Of a stretch of DNA of 64,000 bases, positions 1-7,908 are shown piece after piece (the stretch's first letter is position 1; each line of letters starts with the position of its first letter). Origin of the DNA: Haloferula sp. BvORR071 (lineage in GTDB: Bacteria; Verrucomicrobiota; Verrucomicrobiia; Verrucomicrobiales; Akkermansiaceae); contig NZ_BATP01000003.1 of NCBI RefSeq assembly GCF_000739615.1, positions 372,001 to 436,000 of the forward strand, in the 5' to 3' direction. The notes beneath the pieces are model-generated. The model searched no databases, had not been told where the DNA came from, and saw only the letters and a list, made by a program, of their open reading frames with translations. Position numbers and translations under genes: made by a program.

Positions 1-684
1 ATGGACTGGTTCCTGAGCAGCCGTCCGGAGCTGCTGAAGTACATCAGCATCCGCCGCCACACCGGCGACAAGAAGTCGGCGCTCTGCCTACTGGCGATTC
101 CCTCCGAAGCGCAACTCCGCGCAACGCTCTCCCGCATGCTGGATCCGAAGGAATTCCTCTCGGAATACGGGATCCGCTCGTTGAGCAAGGCGCATGAAAA
201 GGAGCCCTTCGTCTTCGAGCATGGCGGAGTGCGCAATGAGGTGCGCTATACGCCGGGTGAATCGGACTCGGATATGTTCGGCGGCAACTCGAACTGGCGC
301 GGGCCGATCTGGTTTCCGACCAACTTCCTCATCATCGAGGCACTGGAGCGCTACCACCACTTCTACGGTGACAGCTTCAAGATCGAGTATCCGACCGGCT
401 CGGGCGTCGAGAAGAGCCTCAAGGAGGTGGCGATCGATATCTGCGACCGCTTGATCTCGCTCTTCTGCCCGGATGAGAAGGGCTACCGGCCTTGCTTTGG
501 TCCCTCGGACGAAGCGAAGCGCTACACCGAGGTCTCCCACTGGCAAGACCTGCTGCTCTTCCACGAATACTTCCATTCGGAGACCGGAGAGGGCTTGGGG
601 GCATCGCACCAGACGGGCTGGACCTCGCTGGTGGTGCGGCTTGTTAGAGACCGGCGGGAGAAGCTTTGCCAGAAGACGCTGTAG
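1..684 (+). CDS. GH63-like (MGH1-type) glycoside hydrolase, C-terminal part, 5' end outside window
   Basis: The reading frame is open from the first base, so the 227 residues are most likely the C-terminal end of a longer glycosidase and the Met at position 1 is probably internal. The stretch around residues 93-104 (GGNSNWRGPIWF) and the closing GASHQTGWTSLV are typical of the (alpha/alpha)6-barrel of GH63/MGH1-like alpha-glucosidase or mannosylglycerate-hydrolase-type proteins. In that fold the WRGP region lines the sugar pocket. No signal peptide can be judged because the N-terminus is missing. Substrate cannot be decided from this fragment. The gene ends 73 bp before the proposed miaA start on the same strand. 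Confidence 0.75.
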   Translation: MDWFLSSRPELLKYISIRRHTGDKKSALCLLAIPSEAQLRATLSRMLDPKEFLSEYGIRSLSKAHEKEPFVFEHGGVRNEVRYTPGESDSDMFGGNSNWRGPIWFPTNFLIIEALERYHHFYGDSFKIEYPTGSGVEKSLKEVAIDICDRLISLFCPDEKGYRPCFGPSDEAKRYTEVSHWQDLLLFHEYFHSETGEGLGASHQTGWTSLVVRLVRDRREKLCQKTL

Positions 685-757
685 CCGGGAGGCCGCGACG
701 AGGCGGAAAGCCTTTCCCTTTCGGGGCAGCCACGCTAGCTCTCGGGCCTTCCGTCAC

Positions 758-1627
758 GTGGACTTCCCGCTTCCGCCACCCGAGAGCCTGTTCTTCGTCT
801 GCGGCCCCACGGCCTCGGGCAAGAGCGCTCATGCCGTCGGGGTGTGCCGTGAACTGGATGGCGAGATCGTCAATGCCGATGCCTTCCAGCTCTACCGTGG
901 CGTGGAGGTGCTGACTGCGGCGCCCTCCGCGGAGGACCGGGCGAAGGTCCCCCATCATCTCTACGGCGTGCTCGCGCCCGACCAGCCCGTGGATGCGATG
1001 GCCTACCTGCGGATGGTGGTGCCGGTGATCGAGGGACTCCGCTCACGAGGCAAGACGCCGGTGATCACGGGGGGCTCGGGGCTTTACCTGAAGTTCCTTT
1101 CGCACGGGCCCTCGCCGCTGCCACCTGGAGACCCGGAGATGCGCAAGGAGCTCGACGCCTTGCCGCTGGAGGAACTAGTCTCGCGGCTGCGAGAGCTCGA
1201 TCCCGTGGAGGCTGCGCGCACGGATCTGCACAACCGCCGCTACGTGTCGCGGGCATTGGAGGTGTGCCTGCTTGCAGGGGTCCCCTGCTCCAGCTTGCGG
1301 GATGACTGGGAGCATGCCACGCAAAAGCGGGCGGCAAAGCTACGGGGTGTCTTTCTTCAGCGTGATCGCCAAGATCTTCATCACCGCATCGCGCTGCGCA
1401 CTCGAGCCATGCTGGATGGCGGTGCGGTTGAAGAGGTTTCGGCATTGACCCAAACCACGCCGGGCTTGGAGAAGGCGATCGGCCTTGGGGAGATCCGGCG
1501 TTTGCTGGCGGGTGAGATTGACCGGGCCGAGTGCGAGGAGCTGATCAACGCGGCGACGCGGCAGTACGCCAAGCGGCAAGAGACTTGGTTTCGGAGGGAG
1601 ACTTGGCTGCGGCCGAAATCATCTTGA
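758..1627 (+). CDS. miaA: tRNA dimethylallyltransferase MiaA
   Basis: MiaA transfers a dimethylallyl group to N6 of A37 in tRNAs reading UNN codons. The 289-residue product carries the P-loop GPTASGKS at residues 16-23, then NADAFQLYRG, PHHLYGVL, the GGSGLYL motif that shapes the DMAPP pocket, HNRRYVSRALEV, AIGLGEI and near the C-terminus TRQYAKRQETWFRR, which is the family's tRNA-binding end. Length is slightly below the usual ~300. I chose the in-frame GTG at 758 because it puts the P-loop at the normal distance from the N-terminus; the frame is open further upstream to 473 but that part overlaps the previous gene and looks non-coding. Cytoplasmic, housekeeping. Confidence 0.93.
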   Translation: MDFPLPPPESLFFVCGPTASGKSAHAVGVCRELDGEIVNADAFQLYRGVEVLTAAPSAEDRAKVPHHLYGVLAPDQPVDAMAYLRMVVPVIEGLRSRGKTPVITGGSGLYLKFLSHGPSPLPPGDPEMRKELDALPLEELVSRLRELDPVEAARTDLHNRRYVSRALEVCLLAGVPCSSLRDDWEHATQKRAAKLRGVFLQRDRQDLHHRIALRTRAMLDGGAVEEVSALTQTTPGLEKAIGLGEIRRLLAGEIDRAECEELINAATRQYAKRQETWFRRETWLRPKSS

Positions 1628-1661
1628 TCCTATCTTCACGAAGGATACGCTGGCGGATGCT

Positions 1662-2105
1662 ATGGGACTCATCACCAATATCCTGACTACGGTCATCGGA
1701 AATCCGACCGTTCAAGCCGCGGCAAAACAAGCCGCTGCCAGCGTATCGGCCGCGACTACGGCCACAACAACAGCAGCAGCGCCTCCCGCTGCTACCGTCG
1801 CCCCGCCGCCTCCTGCGGCAGTGCCACCGCCGCCAGCTCCCGCGGAAGAGGTGGATGTCAGTGCCGTCTTGAATGGCTTGGCCAAGAAGAACGCCGAGAA
1901 GCTCGATTGGAAGAAGTCCATCGTCGACCTGATGAAGCTGATCGGCATGGATAGCAGCCTGAGCACCAGGAAAGCACTGGCGAAGGAGCTGAACTATCCC
2001 GGCGACATGGGAGACTCCGCCAAGATGAACGTCTGGCTGCACAAGGAAGTCCTCCGTCAGCTCGCGGCCAACGGAGGCAAAGTTCCTGCGGATTTGCTCG
2101 ATTGA
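1662..2105 (+). CDS. DUF3597 domain protein with Ala/Pro-rich N-terminal linker
   Basis: The 147-residue product begins with a short helical segment (GLITNILTTVIG), followed by about 45 residues very rich in Ala, Thr and Pro (roughly residues 20-65), and ends in a compact domain from VDVSAVL to the C-terminus. That domain, with LDWKKSIVDLMKLIG, ARKxLAKELNYxGD-like and NVWLHKEV segments, matches my memory of DUF3597, a family in Proteobacteria and others with no established function. The DUF3597 part is about 85 residues, the usual size. The N-terminal low-complexity linker suggests a tethered or periplasm-facing small domain, but I see no clear signal peptide. Convergent with htpG, with only 12 bp between stops. 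Confidence 0.7.
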   Translation: MGLITNILTTVIGNPTVQAAAKQAAASVSAATTATTTAAAPPAATVAPPPPAAVPPPPAPAEEVDVSAVLNGLAKKNAEKLDWKKSIVDLMKLIGMDSSLSTRKALAKELNYPGDMGDSAKMNVWLHKEVLRQLAANGGKVPADLLD

Positions 2106-2117
2106 TGGAAGGCAATT

Positions 2118-3962
2118 TCAGCCCATCGCCTTCTCCATCAGCGCGTTCATGCGCTTCACCAGATCGCGGGCGTCGTCCAGCAGGCCGGCGGCGATCAGGG
2201 CGTTGTCGAGCATCTGGCTGGCGACGAGCTTGGCGAGATCCGAGTCCCTGTCCTGGGTCTCGGCGAGCTTCTTGACCAGCGGGTGGCGCGGGTTGATCTC
2301 CAGCTCGACCTTCACCTCGTCCTGGAAGTTCTCGTCCATCGCCTTCATCATGCGGCGCATCTGGGCGGTCATGCCGTCCTGGGGGACAAGCGCGATCACC
2401 GGGCTATCGACGAGGCGCTGACCGGCGCTGACGGCAGTGACTTTGTCGCCGAGGCTATCCTTGAGGAAGCCGCAGAGCTTTTCGGTGGCCTCGGCGCTAA
2501 GGGCGTCGCCCTCTTGCTCCTTGTCCTCGAGCTCGACGCCGGCGTGGCTGATCGACACCAGCTTCTTGCCTTCGTAGTCACCGAGAGATTCGACCACGTA
2601 TTCGTCCACCGGATCGGTGAAGTAGATCACCTCGATGCCGCGGGCCTTGAAGGCTTCCACGTAGGGACTGCTCTCAAGCTGCGTCTTGCTGGGGCCGACG
2701 AGGTAGTAGATCTTGTCTTGCCCGTCCTTGGCGCGGGTCATGTAGTCGGCCAAGCTGGCGAGCTTGCCTTCCTCGGTCATCGAGGACTCGAAGCGCAGCA
2801 GTTTCGCGAGGCCATCGCGGTTCGCATAGTCGGTGGCCACGCCCTCTTTGATCAGACGGTCAAACTTCTTGTAGAAGGTCTGGTATTTCTCCGGATCGGA
2901 CTCGGCCTCCTTCTCGAACATCTTGATCACGCGCTTGCTGATCACCGCGCCGAGCTTCCGCACCAGCGCGCTGTCCTGCATGGTCTCGCGGGAAATGTTC
3001 AGCGGCAGGTCGGCGCTGTCGATCACGCCCTTAAGGAAGCGCATCCACTCAGGCAGCAAGCCCTTCGGCGAGGGATCGATGAGCACCTTCTTGCAGTAGA
3101 GGGCCACGGCGGTCTCCATCTTGTTCATGCCGAAGCGCTCCATGTTCTCGTTCGGCACAAAGATCAGGGCGTTGATCGCCAGCGGAGCATCCGCGCTGAA
3201 GTGCAGGCGGTAGGCCGGCTCATCGTAGGCGTGGGCGGTGAATTGATAGAAGGCCTTGTATTCCTCCTCGGTCACGTCGGACTTGTTCTTCAGCCACAGG
3301 GCCTCGACCTTGTTGATGCGCTCGCCGTTGAGGAAGATCGGGAAGCCGACGAAGTTGCTATATTGCTCGATCAGGCGCTTCACGCGCGACTCCTCAGCAA
3401 ACTCCGCGTGCTCTTCCTTGAGCTTGAGCACGAGCTTCACACCACGCTGCACCTCGCCTGCTTCCTCGATCGAGTAACCGGTCGCGCCATCGCTGGTCCA
3501 CAGCAGGCCCTCGCCATTTTCACGCCAGGAGTGGGTATAGACCTGAACCTCGCTGGCGACCATGAATGCCGAGTAGAAGCCCACGCCGAACTGGCCGATC
3601 ATGTCGGCTGGCGTGTTGCCACTCTCCTTCATCGCCTGAAGGAAGGCCTTGGTGCCGGAGTGAGCGATCGTGCCGAGGTTTTCCACCAACTCGCCGCGGG
3701 TCATGCCGATCCCGTGGTCGGCGATGGTCAGGGTCTTGGCCTCCGCATCCGTGCTGAGGTGGATTTCCAGCGGTAGCGCGGCATCGTGGATGTCCTTCTC
3801 CGTGCCCTGCAGGTGGCGGAGCTTCTCCATCGAGTCCGAGGCATTCGAGATCAGCTCGCGCAGGAAGATCTCGCGGTCGGTGTAGAGGGAGTGGACGACC
3901 AGATCGAGCAGCTGCTTGATTTCGGCCTGGAAGGAGTGTGTTTCGAGAGTGGCTTCGCTCAT
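2118..3962 (-). CDS. htpG: Molecular chaperone HtpG (Hsp90 family)
   Basis: A 614-residue bacterial Hsp90. The N-terminal GHKL ATPase shows FLRELISNASD (catalytic Glu and Mg-binding Asn), ADHGIGMTRGEL and GQFGVGFYSAFMVA; the middle domain shows RGVKLVLKL and LNISRETMQ; the C-terminal dimerisation domain follows. The frame extends upstream to 4121, but the start at 3962 (MSEATLETHSFQAEIKQLL) matches the conserved N-terminus of the family, so the extension is rejected. Cytoplasmic ATP-driven chaperone, stress-related in other bacteria; no heat-shock element was identified here. Downstream of and possibly cotranscribed with the 4040-4786 and 4819-5673 genes (77-bp gap). Confidence 0.96.
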   Translation of the reverse strand: MSEATLETHSFQAEIKQLLDLVVHSLYTDREIFLRELISNASDSMEKLRHLQGTEKDIHDAALPLEIHLSTDAEAKTLTIADHGIGMTRGELVENLGTIAHSGTKAFLQAMKESGNTPADMIGQFGVGFYSAFMVASEVQVYTHSWRENGEGLLWTSDGATGYSIEEAGEVQRGVKLVLKLKEEHAEFAEESRVKRLIEQYSNFVGFPIFLNGERINKVEALWLKNKSDVTEEEYKAFYQFTAHAYDEPAYRLHFSADAPLAINALIFVPNENMERFGMNKMETAVALYCKKVLIDPSPKGLLPEWMRFLKGVIDSADLPLNISRETMQDSALVRKLGAVISKRVIKMFEKEAESDPEKYQTFYKKFDRLIKEGVATDYANRDGLAKLLRFESSMTEEGKLASLADYMTRAKDGQDKIYYLVGPSKTQLESSPYVEAFKARGIEVIYFTDPVDEYVVESLGDYEGKKLVSISHAGVELEDKEQEGDALSAEATEKLCGFLKDSLGDKVTAVSAGQRLVDSPVIALVPQDGMTAQMRRMMKAMDENFQDEVKVELEINPRHPLVKKLAETQDRDSDLAKLVASQMLDNALIAAGLLDDARDLVKRMNALMEKAMG

Positions 3963-4039
3963 GGGAGTAACGAGGTTTGGGAGGGCGAAAATACCCATCT
4001 TGCCCGGGCTGTCAAAGCCGGGTGAAAGGCTTCTCCGCC

Positions 4040-4786
4040 CTAGCCCGGTGAATTCAACAGATCCTCCAGCTTGATCGCATGCTGGCCCGGCATCTTGAGC
4101 CGCCCATAGCCCGTGAAGCACATTTCACCTAGCACCGCCTCTGCCTCGGACCGAACGGTCGGACCGACCTTCTGGGGGGCGCCGGCAAACTGGACCGTGA
4201 TCCCGGCCCCCGGGCCTGCTTCTGCTCCCGGAAGTGCCATCAAACGGGATCGTTGGAAGAAATCGCAATACTGCGGCCCGAAGTGGGTCAGCCAAAATAC
4301 CCCGAGCAACTCAGTCGAAAGGTCCAGACTCCCTCCCGTCGAAGGCACCTTCCCACAGATGACGTCCTTCAAATCCGCATAAGCATAGAAGGATCCGAGC
4401 ATCTCGTTTCCCAACTGAAACAACTCGCCCAAGCACCGGATGGACTCCGCGGAAAGCCATCGCTCCGGGATATAGATGGACAGGGAATTGTTTCGCACCC
4501 GCCCGAAGGAATCCCGGCCCGCCTTGTAGTGGCGGATCTGCATCGAGATCTTGGACTTCTGGAAGGCCGCGAACAGCCAGCGGCTGTCCTCCTTCCCCTT
4601 GAATTGAACCACGTAGGCTCCGTCTTCGCCCGAGCTCGTATCCGCCTTACGACGCAGCGGATCCTTCTCGTCCAGTTTCCAGAGCCGGTCGCCCAGCAAA
4701 CATTCTACCGCCCGGAAATAGTTGTTCCAGACCGCCGGGTTCATCCAGGAAGAGACCGAGTCGTGGCAGATCCAGAGGTCGCTCAT
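4040..4786 (-). CDS. Hypothetical protein (248 aa), partner of the ATP-grasp gene
   Basis: I do not recognise this family with confidence. The 248-residue product is soluble by eye, with no signal peptide or membrane segment. It has aromatic-rich N-terminal motifs (SDLWICHDSV, NPAVWNNYFRAVE) and a C-terminal block LGVFWLTHFGPQYCDFF. The WLxxFGxxY pattern faintly recalls some immunity-protein-like families of polymorphic toxin systems, but that is memory of a pattern, not a match. It lies 32 bp downstream of the ATP-grasp gene on the same strand and 77 bp upstream of htpG, so cotranscription is likely. No toxin gene is adjacent. Function unknown. Confidence 0.7.
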   Translation of the reverse strand: MSDLWICHDSVSSWMNPAVWNNYFRAVECLLGDRLWKLDEKDPLRRKADTSSGEDGAYVVQFKGKEDSRWLFAAFQKSKISMQIRHYKAGRDSFGRVRNNSLSIYIPERWLSAESIRCLGELFQLGNEMLGSFYAYADLKDVICGKVPSTGGSLDLSTELLGVFWLTHFGPQYCDFFQRSRLMALPGAEAGPGAGITVQFAGAPQKVGPTVRSEAEAVLGEMCFTGYGRLKMPGQHAIKLEDLLNSPG

Positions 4787-4818
4787 CTCCGCCCATCACA
4801 TTGGAAACACCGCGGACT

Positions 4819-5673
4819 TCAAGGCTCCAACTCCACCCCATCTTCGATATCCGCGATCGTCTGCCAGATCGCGAAGGGCGAGGCGGCGGCATAGCCACTT
4901 TCCATGCCGTCGTTGCATTCGATGACGATCCACCTGCCATCAGTGGTCTGCGCAACATCGACCACCAGAAAGGCGCAGCCCAGAGCCTCCACCGCACGAC
5001 GCGCCACGGCCAGGGCGTCAGCCCGCTCGGCATTGTTCCAGCTGTAGCTGTCCGCCTCATACCAATAGGCCCCAGCCCCGACCAAGTGTCCCTTCCACCA
5101 GAAAGTCCGGAACTCGAAGGATGCCGGGATCTTGCCCTCGGTGCCACCGCTGACGGGACGCAAATCCAGCAACTCCCGGCAGACGAAGTCCTGCCAATGC
5201 AGGATTGGATCGGCGCGGAAGATTTGCGCAGCTTCCTCGAACTCGGCGCGGCTGCGAACGATGCTTGCTACCGCGCGGTGCTTGCTGGTCTGGCGTGCCC
5301 CCTTGATGAAGATCGGGAACTCGAAGTGGTCTTCCACCTCCGGCAGCGAAGGAATCCCCGGAAACCAGCGGCTGCGCGGGGTTAGCGTTTCGATCAACGG
5401 ATACCAAAGCGGCAAGAAAGTGCAGCGCTCGTGATCTGCCGGCGAATGCACCAAGGCAATCCCCTCCTCCGCGCACTGCTGATGGAATGTGCCATAGTCG
5501 CCGAAGGCTCCAATGCGAGCGACACCAGGAATCCCTGATGGCACCTCATAGGGAGTTCGGCAATCGAAGTAGCGGCGGAAGTCGAAGTCATAGACCGGCA
5601 CGCCGACCGGAGCTGTGAGGATCCACAAGCGGTCACGCAAGAGGAAGCGATCCATGTCCATATCGAGGGCCAC
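4819..5673 (-). CDS. ATP-grasp domain protein (R2K-clade / DUF4343-like)
   Basis: The 284-residue product has a plausible ATP-grasp core: FIKGARQTSKH around residues 122-132 (candidate ATP-binding Lys124), FVCRELLDLRP (Glu167 region), EFRTFWWKGHLVGAGAYW, and FLVVDV...IVIECNDGMESG with candidate Mg ligands Asp239, Glu252 and Asn254. This order is typical of the R2K ATP-grasps once called DUF4343. Related enzymes form carboxylate-amine or peptide bonds; the substrate here is unknown. No signal peptide, so probably cytosolic. It is the first gene of a likely unit with the unknown 4040-4786 gene. Two further Met codons at residues 5 and 7 are alternative starts. Confidence 0.72.
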   Translation of the reverse strand: MALDMDMDRFLLRDRLWILTAPVGVPVYDFDFRRYFDCRTPYEVPSGIPGVARIGAFGDYGTFHQQCAEEGIALVHSPADHERCTFLPLWYPLIETLTPRSRWFPGIPSLPEVEDHFEFPIFIKGARQTSKHRAVASIVRSRAEFEEAAQIFRADPILHWQDFVCRELLDLRPVSGGTEGKIPASFEFRTFWWKGHLVGAGAYWYEADSYSWNNAERADALAVARRAVEALGCAFLVVDVAQTTDGRWIVIECNDGMESGYAAASPFAIWQTIADIEDGVELEP

Positions 5674-5778
5674 GGCAGCATCCTAACATGCCGAGGCAGG
5701 GCGGACGAGTCCCGGGATCGCCATGGCTTTCTGTTACGCGGACCCGTACCGTCGCGGCTCTGGAGAGGCCGCGCCACT

Positions 5779-7758
5779 TCACGCCCCGGCTTCCGGATCG
5801 TAGTCCTTCGGTGCGCGGACAATCCGGTCGATCGGCAGTTTGGTCACGATATTCCCGCCGCTGCTGCGGCCCTTGATCGGGACCTCGCCGAAGTTGAAGG
5901 GACGGCTCACATTCTTCAGGCGCAGAGCCGGCTTGATGTGAACGATCAGCAACTGATCCGCGCTCTCCGCCTCACTCTTGTGGACAGCGAAGTAGTAGAT
6001 CCGGCTTCCGGGTGTGCCCTTGGTCAGCTCGTATTCCTTGTCGCGGGTGATGCCACCGACGCGGAAGCGCTTGGCGAGGATCGCGCCCTCCTTCCCGTCG
6101 CGGTAGATCAGGGAATAGATCAGGTCCTCATCCTTCTTCCAGATCGCCACGCGCATCGGACGCGGGCCCACGAAGAACTTCTCCGCGACCTTCACAATCC
6201 GCATTTTGCTGTCCTGGCCGAAGATGATGACGTCATCGAGCGTCGAGCACTTCTCGACCGGGGTCTCCTTCTTCAGCCCATAGCCAGCGAAGCCGTTCTT
6301 CTCATCGAGGTAGAGGGTCTCGGTGGCCAGGATTACCTGGCTGCGGTCGACGCGGTCGAAGGAAGAGATCTCCGTCTTCCGCTCGCGGCCCTTGCCGTAT
6401 TTCTTCTTCAGTTCCTCGAACCAGCGGATGCTGTATTTGGTGAGCTGCTTGAGGTTCTTCTCGGTCTCCTCGATGTCCTTCTCCAGTGCCTTGATCTCCT
6501 CGTCGGCCTTGAAGGAGTCGAACTTTGAGATGCGCTTGATCTTGATCTCGGTGAGGCGGACGATGTCGTCCTGCGTCACCTCGCGCTTGAGGAGCTTCTT
6601 GAAGGGCTTGAGGCCCTTGTCGATGGCGCCGATCACGCCTTCCCAAGTGGTCTGTTCTTCGATGTCGCGGTAGATGCGGTTCTCGATGAAGATCTTCTCC
6701 AGCGAGCTGAAGTGCCACTTCTCGGCGAGCTCGCCCAAGCGGATCTCCAGCTCCATGCGCAGCAGATCCTTGGTCTGCTCGGCATTGCGTTTGAGGATCT
6801 CGCTGACCCCAAGGAATTGCGGCTTTTCGTCCGCGATCACACAGGCATTCGAGGCGAGGCTCAGTTCGCAATCGGTGAAAGCGTAGAGCGCATCGCGCAT
6901 GTTGTCCGGGTCCACGCCCGACGGCAGATGGACCAGAATATCCGCATGGGCCGCGGTGTTGTCCTCGATCTTGGCGATCTTGATCTTGCCCTTGTCCGCC
7001 GCGGCGACGATTGAATCCATCAAGGCACCGGTCGTAGTGCCGAAGGGAATCTCGGTGATCCGCAGCAGACCCTTCTTCTCCGAGGAAATGCGGGCCCGCA
7101 CCCGGACACGGCCGCCGCGAAGTCCATCGCGGTAGTCACTGGCGTCCATGATCCCGCCGGTCGGGAAGTCTGGCAACAGTTCAAATGGTTCCTTCCGAAG
7201 CGCCGCGATCGAGGCATCGATCAGCTCGATGAAGTTGTGCGGCAGCATCTTGCAGGCGAGGCCCACGGCGATGCCCTCGACCCCTTGGGCGAGAAGCAGC
7301 GGGAACTTCATCGGCAAGGTGATCGGCTCCTTGTTCCGGCCATCATAGGACGGCGTCCAATCGGTGGTTTTCCCGTTGAAGGAAATATCGAGCGCGAACT
7401 TCGTCAGCCGGGCTTCGATATAGCGCGGGGCAGCGGCGCCATCGCCGGTCAGGGTGTTGCCCCAGTTGCCTTGGCAATCGATCATCAGATCGCGCTGGCC
7501 GAGCTGCACCATGGCGTCAGCGATCGAAGCATCCCCGTGGGGGTGATACTTCATGGTGTTGCCCACGACGTTCGCCACCTTGTTGTAGCGACCGTCGTCC
7601 AACTCCTTCATGGAGTGCAGGATACGACGTTGGACCGGCTTCAGGCCGTCGTTGATGTGGGGGACTGCCCGTTCCAGAATGACATACGAGGCGTAGTCGA
7701 GGAAGTAGTCCTGGTACATCGCCCCCAGCGAGGCGTGCTGATCCGGATCGTGCATCAT
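5779..7758 (-). CDS. parC: DNA topoisomerase IV / gyrase subunit A
   Basis: A type IIA topoisomerase breakage-rejoining subunit of 659 residues. It opens with the conserved block YASYVILERAVPHINDGLKPVQRRIL, quoted here in parts: YASYVILERAVP and DGLKPVQRRIL; then VGNTMKYHPHGD, and the active-site region AAPRYIEARLTKFA, whose Tyr would form the 5'-phosphotyrosine link. A long coiled-coil region follows (EIKALEKDIEETEKNLK). The C-terminal part is short for GyrA, which fits ParC-type subunits better than gyrase. The frame reaches 7815, but the start at 7758 or 7755 (MMHDPDQHASLG) fits better. The ATPase partner (parE) is not in the window. Divergent from the PL4 lyase gene. Confidence 0.88.
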   Translation of the reverse strand: MMHDPDQHASLGAMYQDYFLDYASYVILERAVPHINDGLKPVQRRILHSMKELDDGRYNKVANVVGNTMKYHPHGDASIADAMVQLGQRDLMIDCQGNWGNTLTGDGAAAPRYIEARLTKFALDISFNGKTTDWTPSYDGRNKEPITLPMKFPLLLAQGVEGIAVGLACKMLPHNFIELIDASIAALRKEPFELLPDFPTGGIMDASDYRDGLRGGRVRVRARISSEKKGLLRITEIPFGTTTGALMDSIVAAADKGKIKIAKIEDNTAAHADILVHLPSGVDPDNMRDALYAFTDCELSLASNACVIADEKPQFLGVSEILKRNAEQTKDLLRMELEIRLGELAEKWHFSSLEKIFIENRIYRDIEEQTTWEGVIGAIDKGLKPFKKLLKREVTQDDIVRLTEIKIKRISKFDSFKADEEIKALEKDIEETEKNLKQLTKYSIRWFEELKKKYGKGRERKTEISSFDRVDRSQVILATETLYLDEKNGFAGYGLKKETPVEKCSTLDDVIIFGQDSKMRIVKVAEKFFVGPRPMRVAIWKKDEDLIYSLIYRDGKEGAILAKRFRVGGITRDKEYELTKGTPGSRIYYFAVHKSEAESADQLLIVHIKPALRLKNVSRPFNFGEVPIKGRSSGGNIVTKLPIDRIVRAPKDYDPEAGA

Positions 7759-7908
7759 GTGGCGGCGCGGATGCTTGGCGCTCTGGGCGGGGGGTGCAAG
7801 ACCGGATGCGGGCAATTGAACATCGCGGCCCTAACCCCATCGGGGGGCTGGCTTCTACCCCCTGCCAAGGCTAGTTTGGCGGGCAGCACTCGTTTTCACC
7901 TCAAATCG
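7759..7908. promoter_or_regulatory. Divergent intergenic region between parC-type gene and PL4 lyase
   Basis: These 150 bp separate two divergent genes and must contain both promoters. I saw no clear hexamer pair, operator palindrome or riboswitch fold. The lyase start is uncertain (TTG at 7909), so the region could be slightly shorter or longer. Confidence 0.4.

Noticed and set aside
2283-3776. 497-codon plus-strand frame opposite htpG
   Set aside because: Antisense shadow of a clear Hsp90 gene; its sequence is low-complexity Leu/His/Asp without any domain.
4040-4786. Immunity protein of a polymorphic toxin system
   Set aside because: Only a faint motif resemblance and no toxin gene next to it; annotated as unknown.
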